Positions 31,712 to 42,168 of a stretch of 42,408 nucleotides of DNA are shown here, piece by piece. The position numbers were made by a program, and so were the translations under genes. The notes under the pieces were generated by a model. That model was not told the origin of the DNA, ran no database searches, and saw nothing but the letters and a program-made list of their open reading frames with translations. Source of the DNA: Pseudomonas defluvii (GTDB lineage: Bacteria > Pseudomonadota > Gammaproteobacteria > Pseudomonadales > Pseudomonadaceae); assembly GCF_001695625.1 (NCBI RefSeq), contig NZ_MBPN01000040.1:1-42408 (forward strand), read 5' to 3'. Numbering within the stretch: position 1 is the first letter of the stretch; each line of letters opens with the position of its first letter.

Positions 31712-32650
31712 TCAGGCGGTGACCGGGGTCAGAACAGGCTTGCCGGAAAAGAACGCCTGCAGGTTCTGCAACACCAGACGCACCGTATCACCCGCCGCTT
31801 CCGGCGACTGCCCGGCCACGTGCGGGGTCAACACCACATTCGGCAGTGCCTTGAGCGCTTCAGGTACCGCAGGTTCTTCATCGAAAACGTCCAGCGCAGC
31901 ACCGGCGATGCGCTTTCGCTGCAACGCATCGACCAGGTCGGCGGTACAGACCACGCTGGCCCGGGCGATGTTCACCAGGAAGCCCTCTTCGCCCAATGCC
32001 TCCAGCACCGTGGCGTCGATCAGGTGCCGGGTACTGGCACCACCCGGCGTGGCAACCACCAGAAAATCCGATGCCTGCGCCAACGCCAGCACACTGTCAC
32101 AGTACGTGTAGGGCACGCCGCTACGTGGCTGGCGGCTGTGGTAACTGACCTGCATATCGAAACCAAGAGCGCCACGCTTGGCGATGGCCTGGCCAATCGC
32201 CCCCAAGCCGAGAATGCCCAGACGCTTGCCGGCCAGCGACGGGCTGATTACCCGGTTCCACTCGCCACGACGGGTTGAAGCATCGGCACGGGGGATATCA
32301 CGAACCACCGCACACAGCAGGGCCATGGCATGGTCAGCCACCGTCGATGCATTGGCGCCCGCCCCATTGGTGACGGTGATACCGCGTGCTGCCGCTGCCG
32401 CAAGGTCAACCTGCTCATAGCCGGCACCAATCACGCAGATGATTTTCAGGTGTGGCAATGCCGCCATTTCATCGGCATGCAGGCCCAGCGGCCCGCGCGT
32501 AAGCACCACATCGATTTCACTGCCATGGCGAGCAATGGCCTCGCGCCGTAGCGCTGGCGTCTGCGCAAGAATCAGGTTGAAACCGTTGTTGCGCAGCAGG
32601 TGCAGGTAGTCGTCGACCGTTTCTACCAGCACCAGTACCGTCTTTGTCAT
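31712..32650 (-). CDS. D-isomer-specific 2-hydroxyacid dehydrogenase
   Basis: This 312-aa NAD(P)-dependent oxidoreductase has a catalytic flavodoxin-like domain flanking a Rossmann domain with GLGAIG at 148-153. The catalytic triad is complete: Arg230 in NIARAS, Glu259 in FDEEP and His277 in TPHVAG. Related enzymes reduce hydroxypyruvate, glyoxylate or 2-ketogluconate, which would tie it loosely to the glyoxylate genes, though it lies 20 kb away. The ATG at 32650 follows GGAG; an upstream in-frame start at 32695 lacks support. It may be the last gene of the ccm-lipoprotein transcript (48-bp gap) or may have its own promoter. Confidence 0.9.
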   Translation of the reverse strand: MTKTVLVLVETVDDYLHLLRNNGFNLILAQTPALRREAIARHGSEIDVVLTRGPLGLHADEMAALPHLKIICVIGAGYEQVDLAAAAARGITVTNGAGANASTVADHAMALLCAVVRDIPRADASTRRGEWNRVISPSLAGKRLGILGLGAIGQAIAKRGALGFDMQVSYHSRQPRSGVPYTYCDSVLALAQASDFLVVATPGGASTRHLIDATVLEALGEEGFLVNIARASVVCTADLVDALQRKRIAGAALDVFDEEPAVPEALKALPNVVLTPHVAGQSPEAAGDTVRLVLQNLQAFFSGKPVLTPVTA

Positions 32651-32698
32651 GCCTTGCTCCAGAACTGTCCGCGAGGGCGCATTGTGCGCCAGCACGGA

Positions 32699-33112
32699 CT
32701 AGTTGGAAAAGGCCCGTCCCAGACCACCCGGAACACCGCTGCTGTCGGTTTCCTGCCAAGGCCCCTGGAGGCTGGTCGACCAGCTCCAGCCGTTATTCCA
32801 GCGGTAGTAGGTGCGCTGTCGGTAGAAGGTGTTGGTCTGGCCTTCGAGGACGTAAACCCCGAGGCGCGGATCCCAGTGGCTGGCACCGCCGGGTGGCGGT
32901 GCGAAGCTGGCCGAGGTGCGCGGCATCGGTTTCTGCGAAGGGGTAACGGTTGGCTTGCTCGGCACGGTGCCCGGGCGCGGCGTCGGCTTGATCACCGGCC
33001 CTGGTGGTTGACGCCCTATGGGCGGTTCAGGGTAAGTCGAAGGCTGCTGCACCGTACACGCACTCAAGCCCAGAAACAGGGTAATCAGGGTGAGGCGTAC
33101 GGTGCTGTTCAT
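32699..33112 (-). CDS. Proline-rich lipoprotein of unknown function
   Basis: This 137-aa protein has a lipoprotein signal peptide with lipobox LGLSAC, so Cys19 is the predicted lipidated residue. A Pro/Thr-rich linker (about residues 22-75) follows, and then a small aromatic domain (HWDPRLGVYVLEGQ, TFYRQRTYYRWNNGWSWS, LQGPWQETDSSGVP). The C-terminal WxxS/GPW pattern resembles short envelope lipoproteins of pseudomonads. It lies 12 bp after ccmI on the same strand, so it is probably co-transcribed with the cytochrome c maturation genes. Function unknown. Confidence 0.8.
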   Translation of the reverse strand: MNSTVRLTLITLFLGLSACTVQQPSTYPEPPIGRQPPGPVIKPTPRPGTVPSKPTVTPSQKPMPRTSASFAPPPGGASHWDPRLGVYVLEGQTNTFYRQRTYYRWNNGWSWSTSLQGPWQETDSSGVPGGLGRAFSN

Positions 33113-33124
33113 GAGGCTACTCGC

Positions 33125-34333
33125 TTAAGGATCCGGGCTGTCGATGGTCAGGTGCTGCTGCGCCTCGGTACTGCTGGCCAGCGGCGAACTGCGGCCGATC
33201 CACTCACCCTTGGTCGGCTGGCCTGCGCGAGAGACGCGCGCAACCAGTTGGACTTCAGGAAAGTTCGACAGTTTCATGCTCGGCATCATTGCGTCGCTAT
33301 CCGCCAATTCGACCTCGATGGGCAACTGGGCCACCGTCACCCGCTTCACTGCCAACGGCATGGGCGGGCCTTCGCTCGCACGGGCAAAGATAAACACGCT
33401 GTCACCTGGCTGAACCTTGTCCTTCAGCGCTGCCGCCAGTTCGACCCGTACCTTGAGCCGCGCCGGTGCCTTGTCGCTGACGGCAGGGGTTGTTACGGGC
33501 TCAACACCGCTGGCCTTGAGCCTGTCGGCAGCACGTGCCACGCCGCCTTCCAGCGCCGCACGGGAGGCATCACCGGCAGGCAGTTGCGCCAACAGGCGGT
33601 TCCAGTAATCAATGGCCTGTTGATAGCGCTGACCTTCGAACGCGGCAATACCCAAGAGCCCAAGGCTGGTGACTTCCTGCGGATCAGCCTTGAGGGCTTC
33701 GTCGGTCAGCCCCTGCAGCTGCGGGGTCCACTGCTTGCCGTTGGCAAAGTAAAGCGCCTGCGCCCACTGCCCGAGCAGCTCGGGCTGGCGCCCGGCCAGG
33801 CCCACGGCACGCTCGAAGGTCTTGGCGGCATCGGCGGAACGCTCTTGCGCCATGTAGGCACGACCAAGGAAGTACAGGCCCTCGGCCGAATCAGGCTGGG
33901 CAGCAACGGCGCGCTCCAGGCGTGCGGTCATTTCTTCCAGCGACTGCGGTGCCTGGGCAAATTCCTGGGTCAGGGCCACTTTGTCACTGGCGCCAAAATG
34001 CAGGTACAGGCCCAGGGCCATCAATGGCACCAATACCGCAGCCAGCAGTGGCAGCGGTTTGCCAAGGCGAGCCAGCCGTGCAGGCTCGGCATTTTCGGTA
34101 TCGTCGAGCAGCTCGCGGGCCGCTTCGTCACGCCCACTCGCCAGTTGTTCGGCGCTAAGTACACCGGCAGCCTGTTGCGCCTGCAACTCGGCGACGCGCT
34201 CCTGATACAGGGCAACGTTCAGTGCGGTACGGTCTTCTTCCAGTTGCGCACGACGTCCGCGCAGCACCGGGATCAGCAAAAAGCTCAGGGCTACCAGTAA
34301 CAGCAGGCCTGCAGCAAGCCAGAAATCAGTCAT
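33125..34333 (-). CDS. ccmI: Cytochrome c biogenesis protein CcmI
   Basis: This 402-aa protein has an N-terminal two-span module ([21 protein letters not shown] and [18 protein letters not shown]). Between the spans lies a cytoplasmic stretch ([17 protein letters not shown]), then a periplasmic TPR region ([53 protein letters not shown]), and a C-terminal beta domain. CcmI holds the apocytochrome C-terminus for CcmF/H. The start at 34333 overlaps the ccmH stop by 8 bp. It is the last ccm gene of the operon. Confidence 0.93.
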   Translation of the reverse strand: MTDFWLAAGLLLLVALSFLLIPVLRGRRAQLEEDRTALNVALYQERVAELQAQQAAGVLSAEQLASGRDEAARELLDDTENAEPARLARLGKPLPLLAAVLVPLMALGLYLHFGASDKVALTQEFAQAPQSLEEMTARLERAVAAQPDSAEGLYFLGRAYMAQERSADAAKTFERAVGLAGRQPELLGQWAQALYFANGKQWTPQLQGLTDEALKADPQEVTSLGLLGIAAFEGQRYQQAIDYWNRLLAQLPAGDASRAALEGGVARAADRLKASGVEPVTTPAVSDKAPARLKVRVELAAALKDKVQPGDSVFIFARASEGPPMPLAVKRVTVAQLPIEVELADSDAMMPSMKLSNFPEVQLVARVSRAGQPTKGEWIGRSSPLASSTEAQQHLTIDSPDP

Positions 34334-34802
34334 GGGTCTGTTCTTTTTCCAACAGTTTGGCGAGGCGCTCACGCTCCTCGGGAGAAAGGTCGGCGGTGCC
34401 GTTCACAACCGGGGCGCGGCGCTTGCGCACGATCACCGCAAGCACCACGACGCCGCCCAGCAGCAGTGCACCGGGGCCGAACCACAGCAACCAGGTACGT
34501 GCAGTCAGGGCCGGTTTGTAACGGACGAAATCACCGTAACGGTCAACCATGAAGTCGATGATCTGCTGGTTACTCTTGCCCTCGCCCAGCATCCGGAAAA
34601 TTTCCCGACGCAGGTCGGCGGCAATGGGTGCGTTGGAGTCTGCGATGTCCTGGTTCTGGCATTTGGGGCAACGCAGTTCCTTGGTCAGGTCGCGATAACG
34701 CTCACGTTCAGCATCATCGGCAAACTGATAGGTATCAATTGCCGCCTGGGCCACGCCGGCCAGGCTCAGGCCCAGTAAGGCCGCTGCTAGCCAGCGCTTC
34801 AT
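34326..34802 (-). CDS. ccmH: Cytochrome c maturation protein CcmH
   Basis: This 158-aa protein has a signal peptide, the thiol motif LRCPKCQ (Cys45, Cys48), [37 protein letters not shown], and a C-terminal membrane anchor. It reduces or resolves apocytochrome c thiols for haem ligation. The length is that of the short CcmH/CcL2-type protein, with the TPR part encoded separately by ccmI. The start overlaps the ccmG stop as ATGA. Confidence 0.95.
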   Translation of the reverse strand: MKRWLAAALLGLSLAGVAQAAIDTYQFADDAERERYRDLTKELRCPKCQNQDIADSNAPIAADLRREIFRMLGEGKSNQQIIDFMVDRYGDFVRYKPALTARTWLLWFGPGALLLGGVVVLAVIVRKRRAPVVNGTADLSPEERERLAKLLEKEQTHD

Positions 34803-35335
34803 TGCCGGCCCTCGTCGACAAGGCCTTGGTACAACGGCGCCAGTTGCTCGCGCCAGACAGTCTCGTCGACGACACCCACGAACTTGTGACGGATGATGCC
34901 CTTGGCATCGATCAGGAAGGTTTCCGGCGCGCCGTATACACCCAGGTCCAGACCCAGGGTGCCCTGCTCATCGCGGATATTGAGCTGATACGGGTTGTGG
35001 AAGTCCTTCAGCCACTTCAGCGCCGCCGCATTGTCGTCTTTGTAATTGACCCCGTAGATCCGCACGCCCTGTTCGGCCAGCTTGTTCAGCACCGGGTGCT
35101 CGACCCGGCAGGACACGCACCAGGTACCCCAGACGTTGACCAGTGCCGGCTTGCCCAGCAGGTCGGCCTGGGTCAGGGTGCTCTCGCCCTCCACGGCTGG
35201 CAGGGAGAAATGCGGGAACGGCTTGCCGATCATTGCCGAAGGCAGTTCAGCCGGGTCCAGGTACAACCCGCGATAGAGGAAGACCGCCACCAGCAGAAAC
35301 ACCGCCAGCGGCAGCACCATGATCCAACGCTTCAT
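34799..35335 (-). CDS. ccmG: Thiol:disulfide interchange protein CcmG/DsbE
   Basis: This 178-aa periplasmic thioredoxin has one N-terminal membrane anchor (IMVLPLAVFLLVAVFLY) and the active site WCVSC (Cys73, Cys76). It keeps the apocytochrome CXXCH cysteines reduced, with electrons from the DsbD type of protein. YGAPETFLIDAKGIIRHKFVG contains the cis-Pro segment. Its start overlaps the ccmF stop as ATGA. Confidence 0.96.
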   Translation of the reverse strand: MKRWIMVLPLAVFLLVAVFLYRGLYLDPAELPSAMIGKPFPHFSLPAVEGESTLTQADLLGKPALVNVWGTWCVSCRVEHPVLNKLAEQGVRIYGVNYKDDNAAALKWLKDFHNPYQLNIRDEQGTLGLDLGVYGAPETFLIDAKGIIRHKFVGVVDETVWREQLAPLYQGLVDEGRQ

Positions 35336-37320
35336 GCAGTTGCTCCAGACATGCCCAGTACTTCACGTACACGGCTTTTCACCTTGACCCGATAACGCCC
35401 ATCCAACGCGGCCAGCAGGCCACCCAGGCCAGTCAGCAGACCGCCCAGCCAGATCCAGCGCACGAACGGTTTGACATGAACCCGTACAGCCCAGGCGCCG
35501 TTGTCCAGCGGTTCGCCGAGAGCAACATAGAGGTCGCGAGTGAAGCCGGCATCGATGCCCGCTTCGGTCATCACCGATTGCTGCACGGTGTAGAGGCGTT
35601 TCTCCGGGTGCAGGACGCTGATCTCACGCCCATCCTTGACCACCCGAACCGTGCCCTTGTCGGAGGTGAAGTTCGGCCCCTCGAAATGCTTGGCGCCCTC
35701 GAAAATGAAGTGGTAGCCCGCCAGTTCTACTGACTCGCCCGGCGCCAGGCGCAGGTCGCGCTCGGCACTGTTGTTGCTCGACAGCACCACACCCAGCGCG
35801 CAAACCGCCAGGCCGAAGTGAGCGACGTGCATCCCCCAGTAGCTGCGGGTGAGGCTTCGCATGCCCTTGAACACACCCTTGTGGCGGGTCTTGTCGAGAA
35901 GGTCACGCACGCCGGCAAGCACGATCCAGGCCGCCAGGGCAAAGGTGGTCAGTACTGGCCAATCGAAGTCATCCACGATCAGCCCGCCGATCGGCGCCAG
36001 AATGGCGCTGCCGACCAGTACCGGGGTGAGCATGCCCAGCAGCCATTTGCCGGGGGTGTCTTTCCAGCGCACGAGAACACCTATGGCCAACACCACCATC
36101 AACAGGGCCATCAGGGGCAGGAACAGTGCATCGAAGTACGGTGGGCCGACGGACAGCTTCGCCCCGGTCAACGCGTCGAGCACCAGCGGATACAGCGTGC
36201 CGAGCAGGATCATCGAGGCCGCGACCACCAGTATCAGGTTGTTGGCCAGCAGCAGGGTTTCACGCGACCAAAGGGCAAAGCCAACCTGGCTCTTGACGAC
36301 TGGCGCACGCAGCGCGAACAGGGTCAGCGAGCCGCCGACCACGCACAGCAGGAACATCAGGATGAACACACCGCGCTCCGGGTCGGAAGCGAAGGCATGC
36401 ACCGAGGTCAACACGCCCGAGCGAACCAGGAAGGTACCCAGCAAGCTCAACGAGAATGCGGCAATGGCCAGCAGTACCGTCCAGCTCTTGAACACGCCGC
36501 GTTTTTCAGTCACGGCCAGGGAGTGGATCAGGGCAGTGCCAACCAGCCACGGCATGAACGAGGCGTTCTCTACCGGGTCCCAGAACCACCAGCCGCCCCA
36601 ACCCAACTCGTAGTAGGCCCACCAGGAGCCCAGGGTGATACCAATGCCGAGAAAGGCCCAGGCGATGATGGTCCAGGGCCGCGACCAGCGCGCCCAGGCC
36701 GCATCAAGACGACCGCCGAGCAACGCAGCGATGGCGAAGGCAAACGCGACCGAGAAACCGACATAGCCCATGTAGAGCATGGGTGGGTGAACGATCAGGC
36801 CCACATCCTGCAACAGCGGGTTGAGGTCACGACCATCGGTCGGCACCTGCGGCAACAGCCGCTGGAACGGGTTGGAGGTGACGATCAGGAACGACATGAA
36901 GCCCACGCTGATCATGCCCATGATCGCCAGCACGCGGGCGAGCATCACCTGTGGCAACTGCCGGGAGAAGATCGACACGGCAAAGGTCCAGCCGCCGAGG
37001 ATCAGCGCCCAGAGCAGCAGCGACCCTTCGTGAGCGCCCCACACCGCGCTGAACTTGAAGTACCAAGGCAGGGCGCTGTTGGAGTTGCTGGCGACATAGG
37101 CAACCGAGAAGTTATCGGTCATGAAGGCGTGGGTCAGGCAGGCAAAGGCGAAGGCCAGGAATGCGAACTGGCCCCAGGCCGCAGGCCGTGCCAGGCTCAT
37201 CCACAGGCTGTCACCGCGCCAGGCACCCAGCAATGGCACACTGGCCTGGACGCAGGCAAAGCACAGCGCCAGGATCATGGCCAATTGGCCCAGTTCGGGG
37301 ATTACCAAAGCGGCGTTCAT
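35332..37320 (-). CDS. ccmF: Haem lyase CcmF
   Basis: This 662-aa inner-membrane protein has about fifteen spans and the haem-handling WWD domain [12 protein letters not shown] at residues 241-252, with [17 protein letters not shown] and conserved periplasmic His residues (HPPMLYMGY). It attaches haem from CcmE to apocytochrome c, together with CcmH and CcmI. It overlaps ccmE by 4 bp (ATGA) and ccmG by 4 bp. Confidence 0.97.
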   Translation of the reverse strand: MNAALVIPELGQLAMILALCFACVQASVPLLGAWRGDSLWMSLARPAAWGQFAFLAFAFACLTHAFMTDNFSVAYVASNSNSALPWYFKFSAVWGAHEGSLLLWALILGGWTFAVSIFSRQLPQVMLARVLAIMGMISVGFMSFLIVTSNPFQRLLPQVPTDGRDLNPLLQDVGLIVHPPMLYMGYVGFSVAFAFAIAALLGGRLDAAWARWSRPWTIIAWAFLGIGITLGSWWAYYELGWGGWWFWDPVENASFMPWLVGTALIHSLAVTEKRGVFKSWTVLLAIAAFSLSLLGTFLVRSGVLTSVHAFASDPERGVFILMFLLCVVGGSLTLFALRAPVVKSQVGFALWSRETLLLANNLILVVAASMILLGTLYPLVLDALTGAKLSVGPPYFDALFLPLMALLMVVLAIGVLVRWKDTPGKWLLGMLTPVLVGSAILAPIGGLIVDDFDWPVLTTFALAAWIVLAGVRDLLDKTRHKGVFKGMRSLTRSYWGMHVAHFGLAVCALGVVLSSNNSAERDLRLAPGESVELAGYHFIFEGAKHFEGPNFTSDKGTVRVVKDGREISVLHPEKRLYTVQQSVMTEAGIDAGFTRDLYVALGEPLDNGAWAVRVHVKPFVRWIWLGGLLTGLGGLLAALDGRYRVKVKSRVREVLGMSGATA

Positions 37321-37781
37321 GGTTTGCCTCCGGCCTGGCCAGCGTCAGTCGCAGCCTGACCGCTTTCCTTCAGGGCTTTGGTCACTTCTGGCGGCATGTA
37401 CTTTTCATCGTGCTTGGCCAGCACTTCGTCCGCCACTACCACACCTTCGGCATTCAGTTTGCCGAGTGCAACAATACCCTGCCCTTCGCGAAACAGATCC
37501 GGAAGAATGCCGCGGTAGGTAATGGGCACGGACTTGTTGAAGTCGGTGACCACAAAACGCACGTCCAGCGAATCACCGGAACGTTGCAGGGAACCTTTTT
37601 CAACCATGCCGCCCGCACGGATACGGGTGTCCAGGGGCGCCTCGCCATTGGCGATCTGGGTTGGGGTGTAGAACAGGTTGATGTTCTGCTGCAAGGCACT
37701 CAATGCCAGTGCCACGGCAACGCCGAGGCCGGCGAGCAGGCCGAGAATGATGAACAGGCGCTTCTTGCGTTGCGGATTCAC
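37317..37781 (-). CDS. ccmE: Haem chaperone CcmE
   Basis: This 154-aa protein starts with GTG (37781), whose first bases overlap the ccmD stop as GTGA. An N-terminal anchor ([22 protein letters not shown]) precedes an OB-fold periplasmic domain. The covalent haem attachment site is His124 in HDEKY, with Tyr128 as ligand. The C-terminal tail is flexible and Gly/Ala-rich. It receives haem through CcmABCD and passes it to CcmF. Confidence 0.96.
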   Translation of the reverse strand: MNPQRKKRLFIILGLLAGLGVAVALALSALQQNINLFYTPTQIANGEAPLDTRIRAGGMVEKGSLQRSGDSLDVRFVVTDFNKSVPITYRGILPDLFREGQGIVALGKLNAEGVVVADEVLAKHDEKYMPPEVTKALKESGQAATDAGQAGGKP

Positions 37782-37954
37782 TGATTGCTCTCCCGGCGCA
37801 GACGGCGCGCCTCTTCTTGCAGGTAACGGCGACGGGCCAGGATTGGCACCGCGACGTTGATCGCCAGCACTAACAAGCTAATGCCGTAGGCCGACCAGAC
37901 ATACAGGCCGTGGTGGCCCATGGCGAGAAAATCGCTGAAGGAGGTGAAACTCAT
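37778..37954 (-). CDS. ccmD: Haem exporter accessory protein CcmD
   Basis: This is a 58-aa protein read directly from the minus strand: it starts [20 protein letters not shown], continues through one membrane span ([18 protein letters not shown]), and ends in a basic cytoplasmic tail ([18 protein letters not shown]). The conserved GxHGxYVW segment identifies CcmD, which stabilises the CcmC-CcmE complex. It overlaps the ccmC stop as ATGA and the ccmE start as GTGA. Confidence 0.95.
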   Translation of the reverse strand: MSFTSFSDFLAMGHHGLYVWSAYGISLLVLAINVAVPILARRRYLQEEARRLRRESNQ

Positions 37955-38727
37955 CGTGCCAACTCCCGACCCAGGGTATTCATGACTTCACTTTTCACCC
38001 AACTGCTGCGGGCTTCGCGCTTGAGTACTTCAAGGCGCATGCGCATCAGCAGTACCGCGCCGAAGAAGCAGTAGAAACCCAGTGCCGTGAGCAGCAACGG
38101 CAACCACATTTCCGCCGGCATCGCCGGTTTCTCGGTCAAGGTAAAGGTTGCGCCCTGGTGCAGGGTGTTCCACCACTCCACCGAATACTTGATGATCGGG
38201 ATATTGATCACCCCGACAATCGCCAGCACTGCACAGGCCTTGGCCGCGCTCTCACGATTGCTGATCGCCTGCCCCAGGGCAATCAGACCGAAGTACAGAA
38301 ACAGGAGGATAAGCATCGACGTCAGTCGGGCATCCCAGACCCACCAACTGCCCCAGGTCGGCTTACCCCAGATGGCGCCGGTAACCAGCGCCACGGCGGT
38401 CATCCAGGCGCCAATGGGCGCAGCGCACTGCAATGCAATGTCGGCGATCTTCATTTTCCAGACCAGGCCGACCACGCCGGCCACTGCCAGCATCACATAG
38501 CAGGACTGTGCCAGCATGGCGGCAGGCACATGGATGTAGATGATGCGAAAACTGTTGCCCTGTTGGTAATCCTGAGGGGCAAAGGCCAGGCCCCAGACCA
38601 CACCGACCGTCAACAGCAGCACGGCGGCGATCGCCAGCCACGGCAGCATCCGCCCACTGATGGAATAGAACCACTTGGGCGAACCCAGTTTATGAAACCA
38701 CGTCCAGCTGATTGCGCTGCTTTTCAT
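37951..38727 (-). CDS. ccmC: Haem-handling protein CcmC
   Basis: This 258-aa protein has six membrane spans, the WWD motif WGSWWVWD at 125-132 and conserved His66 (IYIHVPAA). It presents haem to CcmE. The ATG at 38727 is used; the GTG one codon upstream is also possible. It overlaps ccmD by 4 bp and lies 45 bp after ccmB. Confidence 0.96.
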   Translation of the reverse strand: MKSSAISWTWFHKLGSPKWFYSISGRMLPWLAIAAVLLLTVGVVWGLAFAPQDYQQGNSFRIIYIHVPAAMLAQSCYVMLAVAGVVGLVWKMKIADIALQCAAPIGAWMTAVALVTGAIWGKPTWGSWWVWDARLTSMLILLFLYFGLIALGQAISNRESAAKACAVLAIVGVINIPIIKYSVEWWNTLHQGATFTLTEKPAMPAEMWLPLLLTALGFYCFFGAVLLMRMRLEVLKREARSSWVKSEVMNTLGRELAR

Positions 38728-38772
38728 CACGGTACATCCAGGGTCTTTGCTGGGCAGCGAGCCCAGACCTCA

Positions 38773-39441
38773 TTATTCGCCGACGCTGATCTTCAGGCCA
38801 GCCGCTATTGCAAAGGGTGCCAACGTTACTGCCAGGGCGGTCAGGCTACCAAGCCAGAGCAGATAACCGGTCGCCGGCATCGCTTGCAGCGACGCCTGCA
38901 ACGCGCCACTGCCCAAAATCAACACCGGGATATACAACGGCAGAATCAGCAGCGCCAGTAGCAGGCCACCGCGTTTCAAGCCGACTGTCAGGGCCGCACC
39001 CACAGCGCCCAACAGGCTCAACACCGGGGTGCCGAGCAAAAGTGATGCCAGCAGCACGGGCAGGCTGGCACTTGGCAAGCCGAGCATCAAGGCCAGCAGC
39101 GGTGCCAACAATACCAGTGCCAGGCCGGAAAAGGCCCAGTGTGCCAGCACCTTGGCCAATACCAGAAGAGGCAGGGGGTGCGACGAAAGGACCCACTGCT
39201 CCAGCGATCCATCCTCGAAATCACTGCGAAAAAGCCCGTCCAGCGAGAGCAGGACGGACAAAAGTGCAGCCACCCACACCAACCCAGGTGACAAGGTTTG
39301 CAACAATTGTGTCTCAGGACCGACCGCCAAAGGAAACAGTGCAATGACGATGGCGAAGAACACCAAGGGGTTGGCCAGTTCGGCCGGACGACGGCACAGT
39401 AGCCGCGCTTCGCGGCTCAGCAACAGGACAAATACACTCAT
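38773..39441 (-). CDS. ccmB: Haem ABC transporter permease CcmB
   Basis: This 222-aa protein has six membrane spans and the CcmB pattern: [47 protein letters not shown] and [22 protein letters not shown]. Together with CcmA it forms the ABC part of the CcmABCD complex that releases holo-CcmE. The ATG (39441) overlaps the ccmA stop as ATGA. Confidence 0.95.
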   Translation of the reverse strand: MSVFVLLLSREARLLCRRPAELANPLVFFAIVIALFPLAVGPETQLLQTLSPGLVWVAALLSVLLSLDGLFRSDFEDGSLEQWVLSSHPLPLLVLAKVLAHWAFSGLALVLLAPLLALMLGLPSASLPVLLASLLLGTPVLSLLGAVGAALTVGLKRGGLLLALLILPLYIPVLILGSGALQASLQAMPATGYLLWLGSLTALAVTLAPFAIAAGLKISVGE

Positions 39442-40070
39442 GCGGCCCACTGCCCCAGGTTCAGTTCACGGTAACCGGAGGGTTTGCGCTCCAGCGTGTG
39501 GTGCGTGGTGAGGATCACCATGCCACCCGTTTCACAGTGGTGTGCCAGATGCGCTTCGAGCTGGGCCACCCCCTGCTTGTCGAGCGCGGTGAACGGTTCG
39601 TCGAGAATCCACAACGGCGGGCTGTCCAGGTACAACCGGGCCAGGGCCACGCGACGCTGCTGACCGGCCGACAGGGTATGACAAGGCACGTCCTCGAAGC
39701 CACGCAGGCCCACCGCCGCCAGTGCCTGCCAGATCGCCTCGCGCCCGGCCGGGCGGTGCAAGGCACACAACCAGGCAAGGTTCTCCTCTGGCGTCAGCAG
39801 GTCCTTGATCCCCGCCGCATGGCCGATCCACAGCAGCAGCCGGGCCAGTTCGCCGCGTTGCTCAGCCAAGGGCTTGCCTTGAACCAGAATCTCGCCACTG
39901 GTCGGGCGCATCAAACCGGCCAGCAACCGCAACAGGCTGGTTTTACCGCTGCCGTTGGGGCCGCCGATCTGGAGCATGTCGCCGGCGGCCAACTGCAGAT
40001 CGAGATGCTCGAAGAGCATTCGCCAGTCGCGCTCGCAGGCCAGATCCACCGCTTCGAGTTGAGGGGTCAC
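39438..40070 (-). CDS. ccmA: Haem ABC transporter ATPase CcmA
   Basis: This 210-aa ATPase has Walker A GPNGSGKT at 37-44, the signature LSAGQQRR, and Walker [13 protein letters not shown]. It hydrolyses ATP to release haem-loaded CcmE from CcmC. It starts with GTG at 40070, with AAGG about 8 bases upstream. It is the first gene of the ccm operon and is divergent from the FliK-like gene. Confidence 0.95.
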   Translation of the reverse strand: MTPQLEAVDLACERDWRMLFEHLDLQLAAGDMLQIGGPNGSGKTSLLRLLAGLMRPTSGEILVQGKPLAEQRGELARLLLWIGHAAGIKDLLTPEENLAWLCALHRPAGREAIWQALAAVGLRGFEDVPCHTLSAGQQRRVALARLYLDSPPLWILDEPFTALDKQGVAQLEAHLAHHCETGGMVILTTHHTLERKPSGYRELNLGQWAA

Positions 40071-40264
40071 AGGTTTGCCTTATTGGTTCGGATGACTGTC
40101 TCAAGTCGGTCCCGGCGCGGCCGTTATACTGGAACGGTGACGCGGCCGACTGGTCTGTTCAAAAGAGCACCAGACCGCGAGCTCAAGGCTCCCCGAAAGT
40201 TCGGGCCGCATTATACATGCCATGTCCTACTGCAAAGAGGGCTATTTCGACAGGTTGTAACTTG

Positions 40265-41836
40265 ATGACAGGCGAAATCAACAGCGTCGGCACGCAGGCA
40301 CTGGCCAATCCACAGGCGCGCGGTGCCGCCATGACCGGCGAACTGCTCAGGCTTTTGCAGCCTCAGCAGGGCCTGCTGGCCCCCGGCGAAACGGCAGACG
40401 CCGAAGTTCTCTCGCTGAAGCAGAATGGTCAAGACTTCCAGCTATTGATCAAGTTGACCCAGGACAGCGGGCGGCAAACCAATGTACAAGCCAACAGCAG
40501 CCAGCCGCTGGCCCAAGGCACCCAGCTTACCGTCAGCCAGCCCAGCGCCTCGGCCCTGGCTATTGGCGTGCAACAGGCCAAGGCCAGTACTGTCACCACA
40601 TTGACCCAGATCGACACCCGCCAGTTGCCGGTCGGCACCCTGCTGCAAGGCAAGGTACTGACCAGCCAGGCCCTGCCCCAGGCCAACGGCCAGGCCAGCG
40701 TGTTCCGCTCACTGGTGAGCCTGCTCAATACTGTCCAGGCAGGCGCCACGCTGGCCGTGGACAGCCCGCGCCCGCTGCCGCTGGGCAGCTTGCTCAGCGC
40801 CGTCGTACGCGGTGAACAACAGCTGTCGTTCATGCCGCTGAGTGGTCGCCAGGACCAGTTGGCAATCGCCCAACACCTGAGCAGCCAGCAAACCCGCCAG
40901 GCATCATTACCAGGCCTGCTGGCGGCCTTGCAGCGGATCGCCAGCGATGATCAACAACCTGCCCCATTGCGTACCCGTATCGACACGCTGCTCGCCAGCC
41001 TGCCGGATGTACGCCAGCTCAGCGATGCGAAGGGCCTGGCCCACGCCATGAACAACAGCGGCCTGTTTCTGGAAGCCAAGTTGCTCAACGGCCTGCCAAG
41101 CGGCCTTGCACCGGACCTCAAGGCCCAGGTAGTACGCCTGATCGCACAGATACTGCCGGGGCTGCCCACCAGCACTCCATTCAACCCCGCCACCGCAGCG
41201 ACCACCCTGTCCCAGGCCATGCCGGGCATGCTGCGCAACGCGCTGGGCATGCTCGGCCAGGTGGGTGCACGGATCACCCCTTCCAGCTTCCCCCTGCCCT
41301 CACGGCTGTTGCAAAGCCTGGAGGGCGAAGGCGACCTTGAGCACGTGCTGCGCCTCGCGGCGGCGGCCGTCTCTCGACTGCAAAGCCATCAACTGGCTAG
41401 CCTGGAGCAAACCGGCAGTACCGCCGACGGCACCCTGCAGACCACCTGGCAACTGGAAATTCCGCTGCGCACTGGCCAGGACTTCATGCCCTTGCAGGTC
41501 AAGCTGCAGCGCGAAGAAACGCCTGAACAACAGGCCGACCCGGAACGTGAAAAGCGCGACCCTCTGGAAATGCTCTGGAAGATTGAGCTGTCGTTCGACC
41601 TCAGCCCGCTGGGGCCGTTGCAAGTGCAGGCGCAGCTTGCCCAGGGCTGCCTGTCGAGCCAGCTGTGGGCCGAGCTGCCCAGCACAGTGCGCCTGATCGA
41701 AAGCCAGCTGAGCGAGCTGCGCACTCGTTTACTAGCACGGGGGCTGAGCGTCGGCGAGCTGAACTGTCATCACGGCACGCCGCCGCAAGGGCCGCGTACA
41801 CGCCTGGAACAACGTTGGGTAGATGAAAACGCATGA
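40265..41836 (+). CDS. FliK-like flagellar hook-length control protein
   Basis: This 523-aa protein has a Gln/Ser/Leu-rich N-terminal two-thirds with low-complexity stretches (AQGTQLTVSQPSASAL). The C-terminal Flg_hook domain includes TTWQLEIPLRTGQDFMPLQVKL, WKIELSFDLSPLGPLQVQAQL and LWAELPSTVRLIESQLSELRTRL. FliK family proteins measure hook length and switch export specificity through FlhB. The ATG at 40265 follows CAGG; the longer frame to 40217 is unlikely. It overlaps the FhlB-like gene by 4 bp. It may be an auxiliary FliK paralogue, because the main fliK normally lies with fliL/M. Confidence 0.87.
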   Translation: MTGEINSVGTQALANPQARGAAMTGELLRLLQPQQGLLAPGETADAEVLSLKQNGQDFQLLIKLTQDSGRQTNVQANSSQPLAQGTQLTVSQPSASALAIGVQQAKASTVTTLTQIDTRQLPVGTLLQGKVLTSQALPQANGQASVFRSLVSLLNTVQAGATLAVDSPRPLPLGSLLSAVVRGEQQLSFMPLSGRQDQLAIAQHLSSQQTRQASLPGLLAALQRIASDDQQPAPLRTRIDTLLASLPDVRQLSDAKGLAHAMNNSGLFLEAKLLNGLPSGLAPDLKAQVVRLIAQILPGLPTSTPFNPATAATTLSQAMPGMLRNALGMLGQVGARITPSSFPLPSRLLQSLEGEGDLEHVLRLAAAAVSRLQSHQLASLEQTGSTADGTLQTTWQLEIPLRTGQDFMPLQVKLQREETPEQQADPEREKRDPLEMLWKIELSFDLSPLGPLQVQAQLAQGCLSSQLWAELPSTVRLIESQLSELRTRLLARGLSVGELNCHHGTPPQGPRTRLEQRWVDENA

Positions 41837-42168
41837 CTGAGCAAACACCCCGCCAGGCCATTGCCCTGAGCTACGACGGCCAACAAGCGCCCACCCTCAC
41901 GGCCAAAGGCGATGACGCACTGGCCGAGGCGATCCTGGCCCTGGCGCGCGAGCACGAAGTGCCCATCTATGAAAACGCCGACCTGGTGAAACTGCTGGCA
42001 CGGATGGAACTGGGCGACCGTATACCCGAAGCGCTGTACTTGACCATCGCCGAAATCATCGCCTTCGCCTGGCAACTCAAAGGCAAGGTGCCGGTGGATT
42101 TTGTAGATGAGGGACCGCAGGAACGGGATGTAACGCCACAGGCACTGGGCCTACAGGCACCGCTGTAA
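41833..42168 (+). CDS. FlhB C-domain homologue (FhlB, EscU/YscU/HrcU family)
   Basis: This 111-aa soluble protein aligns with the cytoplasmic C-domain of FlhB after the NPTH cleavage site: AIALSYDGQQAPTLTAKGDDALAEAILALAREHEVPIYENADLVKLLARMELGDRIPEALYLTIAEIIAFAWQLKGK. The membrane part and the NPTH self-cleavage site are absent. In other bacteria FhlB-type fragments can partly replace the FlhB C-domain in export switching. ATGA overlap with the FliK-like gene implies coupled translation. Confidence 0.9.
   Translation: MTEQTPRQAIALSYDGQQAPTLTAKGDDALAEAILALAREHEVPIYENADLVKLLARMELGDRIPEALYLTIAEIIAFAWQLKGKVPVDFVDEGPQERDVTPQALGLQAPL

Noticed and set aside
35818..37359. A 513-aa open frame on the plus strand opposite ccmF
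   Set aside because: Its Gln/His/Arg-rich composition is typical of antisense frames; ccmF is unmistakable.
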